Positions 5,421-7,594 of a stretch of 7,594 nt of DNA are shown piece by piece (within the stretch, counting starts at the first letter, position 1; the number at the start of each line of letters is the position of its first letter). The position numbers were made by a program, and so were the translations under genes. The stretch comes from Clostridium sp. CAG:167 (GTDB lineage: Bacteria; Bacillota; Clostridia; Lachnospirales; Lachnospiraceae). The DNA is taken from the NCBI GenBank assembly GCA_000433735.1, contig HF998355.1, positions 18,027-25,620 on the forward strand, read 5' to 3'. Under the pieces are notes generated by a model, which saw only the letters and a list, made by a program, of their open reading frames with translations, was not told where the DNA came from and made no database searches.

Positions 5421-7594
5421 CTTTTTCTTTTTCTTTTTTACCTTCCACACAACAGCCTTTCTGCTTCCTGCATAAAGTCTGTATGTAATTTCCCCTTTCT
5501 TCATCGTGATTCCCCCTATATTTTTCCCTTCACTTTTTGCCACATCTGAAAAGGTGATCACAATGGATTTGGGAGCTGCTGTCGCTTTGAGAGACTGCGT
5601 ATTTTTCGCCGGAGTTGTTGCCGACGCTTTTGAGGTGGTTTCTCCCGGTTTTACGGATACTGCCGGCTTTGTCGGCGCCGCCGGCTCTGTTGATGTTTGC
5701 TCTGGAGACGCGGTTGGTACCGGTTCTTCCGTTTCTGTCGGCTCCTTTGTATCAACCGGCGGTCCGGATACTACGGGTGTATTCGTCGGTGCCGGTGTTA
5801 TCTCCTCTTTCTTTTCCCATCTTGCCTCCAGCACCACATCGGACGTCTCTTTTGCTGTAAACACTTCTTCTACACAGCTTCCATCCCTCCGATAATACAA
5901 CGTATCCTGGCAATAAAATCCTAAAAAATCCTGTTTATTTATAAACTCTCCCTCTATTACCGGCATTTTCATACCAGGATAAGCATACAAAACAAAACAT
6001 ACATTTCCTTGATCCTTTGCCTCCATCTTGTAACTGTTCCCTATGGATTCCATATTCCGGCCATATTTCCGGCCATACTCCATAACCGAAGACTGACTCC
6101 ACCCTTGCAGCAGACTCTGGGAAGAAAACACATCCGTTCTGTCTTCCAGACGGCAGTTTGGATTTTCCACCTTTACCCATCCCAGACAATCTGTCAGTGC
6201 GTTTCCTTTGACCTCACAAATTCCATATCCAAGCTCGACTCCCTTTATTTTACTTCCCAGCACGCAGTCACTTCTTGTGAGAAAGGATCTCGTATCTTTT
6301 CCTTTTCCAAAAATAAGGATACAGTCTCTCTCATTTGCCTTCACATATTCATATAAAAAACCCGTGCCATAACATTGGATCACCGTCTGTCCGGGGATAG
6401 CCCGGGGATCTTTTACAGCGATTTCTCCCATTCCTTCTATCATACTCTGCAAATTGTCGCACCCCTTAAAGGCATCCTCTTCTATCTCCACTTTTTCTGT
6501 ACAAGGACGAAAATCTATTTTCTCCAAAGAAGTACAATTTAAAAACGCATTCATTCCAATCTTTTTCAGTGCCGGGGAAAAAGAAATTTCTCTCAGTTTG
6601 GTACATTCCTGCAGAGCGTTGTCTCCAATAGCTGTAATATCCGCTGGCAGGTGGATAGTTTCTATGCTTTTATCAGCCTGAATCAGCGTATGATCCTGAA
6701 TATCCAGCCCATTCAGTCCGGCTCCCTCAAAACTTTTGAAAATTCTTTCTACCTGACAGCCATTCTCATTTACCACAGCATTGGTGGCAGATACATATTG
6801 CATGTCTTTATAATACTTTCCTATGGTAGAATCCGTTCCCAGGCGACTTCCTGACTGTTCTGTCCCATAACACGCCATCCATTCAGTCTGTCCCAGCACT
6901 TCACCATTTTCCAGGCGATCCACACAGACAACCTTGTAATTGTTGACTTCCCAGAGTGCATACAAAGTACCGCCGCCATTACAGATTGAATTTTCATAAA
7001 TCCGCTCTTTTCCCTCCTGATCAAATGCCCATCCTTTAAATGTATACCCTGTTTTTTCAGGTACCGGCAGGGTGCCATAAACCTGTCCATAATTGTAAGT
7101 TCTTGATTTTTCTTCACATACACCGCCATTGGCGTTCCAGGACACAGTAACCTGTTCCGGTGTCCAGTGGGCATACAGATAGTGGTCCTGATCTGTTTTA
7201 CACAACACACTTTCCGTTATCCGCCGGCCTTCTTCTTTCTGTGTATACCATCCTTCAAACTGATATCCCTTTCTTTGCAGCACCGGCAATGTACCATATG
7301 CACTGTCATAGGTAACAGTTTTCTCCTGCAGCGAGTTCTTCCCATCATTGGAGTTTAAATATACTGTATACTCTTTGGCCTTCCATTTGGCGTAAAAGTC
7401 CTGATCTACTGACATGGTGGTTGCCTGGTACAAGGACCCTCCTGTCAGGCACTCGCATCCTTCATAATGCCACCCAACAAATGAATATCCCTGCCGCACC
7501 GGCGCCGGTATATATGAGGTTGTCCCTCCTGTGTGGTATGCCAGCCCGTTATACAATTCATCCCACTGATTATAATTTCGGGCATTCCTGAAGA
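5091..7594 (-). CDS. Large secreted BspA-like protein: InlB-type repeats, leucine-rich repeats, Pro/Thr spacer, basic C-terminal repeat module; 5' end outside window
   Basis: The frame is open from the right edge to TAG at 5093-5091, giving 833 residues without a start; a TTG at 7556 is in frame, but homologous repeat coding continues upstream of it. Order (residues counted from that TTG): three InlB B-type (Flg_new-like) repeats up to about 202; a linker; BspA-type (LRR_5) leucine-rich repeats (285-372); two capping motifs of the form G-x-x-x-x-E-Y-x-K (near 397-406 and 487-497); a degenerate fourth InlB-like repeat (516-580) ending EARWE; a Pro/Thr spacer (586-663); and a very basic C-terminal LRR module (713-821). 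Such proteins are normally exported and bind host or bacterial surfaces, but the ligand cannot be read here and the signal peptide would lie off-window. No LPXTG, transmembrane or choline-binding anchor is present. Cysteines are numerous (about 24), only some at the LRR consensus position. Converges on the CNNM gene with 14 nt between stops. Confidence 0.88.
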   Translation of the reverse strand, partial: FRNARNYNQWDELYNGLAYHTGGTTSYIPAPVRQGYSFVGWHYEGCECLTGGSLYQATTMSVDQDFYAKWKAKEYTVYLNSNDGKNSLQEKTVTYDSAYGTLPVLQRKGYQFEGWYTQKEEGRRITESVLCKTDQDHYLYAHWTPEQVTVSWNANGGVCEEKSRTYNYGQVYGTLPVPEKTGYTFKGWAFDQEGKERIYENSICNGGGTLYALWEVNNYKVVCVDRLENGEVLGQTEWMACYGTEQSGSRLGTDSTIGKYYKDMQYVSATNAVVNENGCQVERIFKSFEGAGLNGLDIQDHTLIQADKSIETIHLPADITAIGDNALQECTKLREISFSPALKKIGMNAFLNCTSLEKIDFRPCTEKVEIEEDAFKGCDNLQSMIEGMGEIAVKDPRAIPGQTVIQCYGTGFLYEYVKANERDCILIFGKGKDTRSFLTRSDCVLGSKIKGVELGYGICEVKGNALTDCLGWVKVENPNCRLEDRTDVFSSQSLLQGWSQSSVMEYGRKYGRNMESIGNSYKMEAKDQGNVCFVLYAYPGMKMPVIEGEFINKQDFLGFYCQDTLYYRRDGSCVEEVFTAKETSDVVLEARWEKKEEITPAPTNTPVVSGPPVDTKEPTETEEPVPTASPEQTSTEPAAPTKPAVSVKPGETTSKASATTPAKNTQSLKATAAPKSIVITFSDVAKSEGKNIGGITMKKGEITYRLYAGSRKAVVWKVKKKKKKVVVPAVIKYKKKNYIVTEIRSKAFASNKHIKSVVLGKNVCLIGEKAFYRCSNLKRIQFKGNLIRKVGKKALKGISNKCRILVPKKMEKKVRKRLEKKGQNKKVTIRTKG
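5568..5801 (-). other. Low-complexity Pro/Thr/Ser/Ala spacer in the secreted protein
   Basis: About 78 residues rich in Pro, Thr, Ala and Ser, opening ITPAPTNTPVVSG and continuing with EPTETEEPVPTASPEQ. The first half is acidic, the second half has scattered lysines. It looks like an extended, possibly glycosylated linker between the ectodomain and the C-terminal module. The opposite strand has open frames here only because of this composition. Confidence 0.8.
5817..6011 (-). repeat. Degenerate fourth InlB-like repeat
   Basis: From CFVLYAYPG to VVLEARWE this stretch keeps the length (about 65 residues) and the terminal aromatic strand of the repeats near the N-terminus. In place of GY-x-F-x-GW it has only DFLGFYC. 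It is separated from the first three by the leucine-rich region. Confidence 0.5.
6054..6077 (-). repeat. 12-bp tandem duplication inside the secreted-protein gene
   Basis: Two adjacent 12-bp units (6054-6065 and 6066-6077) differ at one base and encode YGRK-YGRN in frame. They lie just after the second E-Y-x-K capping motif and look like a recent slippage duplication. Confidence 0.6.
6441..6704 (-). repeat. BspA-type leucine-rich repeats (LRR_5)
   Basis: About three units of 23-25 residues follow the pattern I-x-x-I-G-x-x-A-F-x-x-C-x-x-L-x-x-I. Examples are AIGDNALQECTKLREI and KIGMNAFLNCTSLEKI, and the third is EEDAFKGCDNLQSM. They form a curved solenoid in related proteins. Confidence 0.85.
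6951..7594 (-). repeat. Three tandem InlB B-type (Flg_new-like) protein repeats, first one cut by the window edge
   Basis: Each unit carries a GY-x-F-x-GW core (GYSFVGW, GYQFEGW, GYTFKGW) and ends in a Trp-containing strand (YAKW, YAHW, YALW). The terminal Trp residues are at 58, 131 and 202 (counted from TTG 7556), a period of 71-73 residues. Units cover roughly 7383-7594, 7164-7373 and 6951-7154. This beta-grasp-like repeat is common in surface proteins of Listeria and gut Clostridia. Confidence 0.85.

Noticed and set aside
5421..5438. Programmed frameshift or transcript slippage at the poly-lysine codons
   Set aside because: The run is interrupted by G bases on the coding strand and the frame continues normally through a recognisable LRR module, so nothing requires slippage.
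5506..5924. Plus-strand open frames opposite the Pro/Thr spacer
   Set aside because: A Gly/Val/Ser/Ala-rich translation is what antisense of a Pro/Thr-rich spacer gives; no start signals.
7554..7556. TTG 7556 as the true start of the secreted protein
   Set aside because: The same frame stays open to the window edge, the first InlB repeat would be cut in half, and a secreted protein needs a signal peptide. The gene must begin off-window.

Overview
This window looks like chromosomal DNA from a low-to-mid-GC anaerobic Firmicute, most likely a gut Lachnospiraceae (Blautia/Roseburia/Mediterraneibacter-like). That placement is inference. It rests on a cytosolic family-36 alpha-galactosidase of the AgaA type, a YkpA/YbiT-type ABC-F protein, strong AGGAGG-like ribosome binding sites, and a large secreted BspA-like protein with InlB-type repeats and a 'TPAPTNTP'-style spacer. 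No tRNA, rRNA, CRISPR, integrase, transposase or phage gene is visible.

Layout: (1) Positions 1-1971, minus strand: alpha-galactosidase, 657 residues visible, 3' end beyond the left edge. (2) 1972-2135: a 164-bp divergent control region with a clear extended -10 promoter for the galactosidase and one, perhaps two, promoters facing right. (3) 2136-5076, plus strand: a two-gene unit, an ABC-F ATPase followed 16 nt later by a CNNM/CorC-type membrane protein that probably starts at TTG 3763. (4) 5086-5120: a rho-independent terminator for that unit, sitting inside the 3' end of the next, convergent gene. (5) 5091-7594, minus strand: a large secreted repeat protein whose N-terminus lies beyond the right edge. 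There is no gene-free stretch longer than 300 bases.

Functionally these are three unconnected units: alpha-galactoside breakdown in the cytosol (raffinose, melibiose, stachyose), a ribosome-associated ATPase cotranscribed with a probable divalent-cation transporter, and a surface or secreted protein. All genes look intact apart from truncation at the window edges.

I do not see a new multi-gene system. The most interesting point is in the ABC-F protein. Its second composite ATP site is degenerate in every element except Walker B (Walker A, Q-loop, H-switch and the opposing signature motif), while its first site is fully canonical. Other points worth checking are the terminator embedded in an opposing coding sequence, the TTG start choice, the possible tandem promoter made of two near-identical -10 elements, and the charge-segregated, anchorless C-terminus of the repeat protein.
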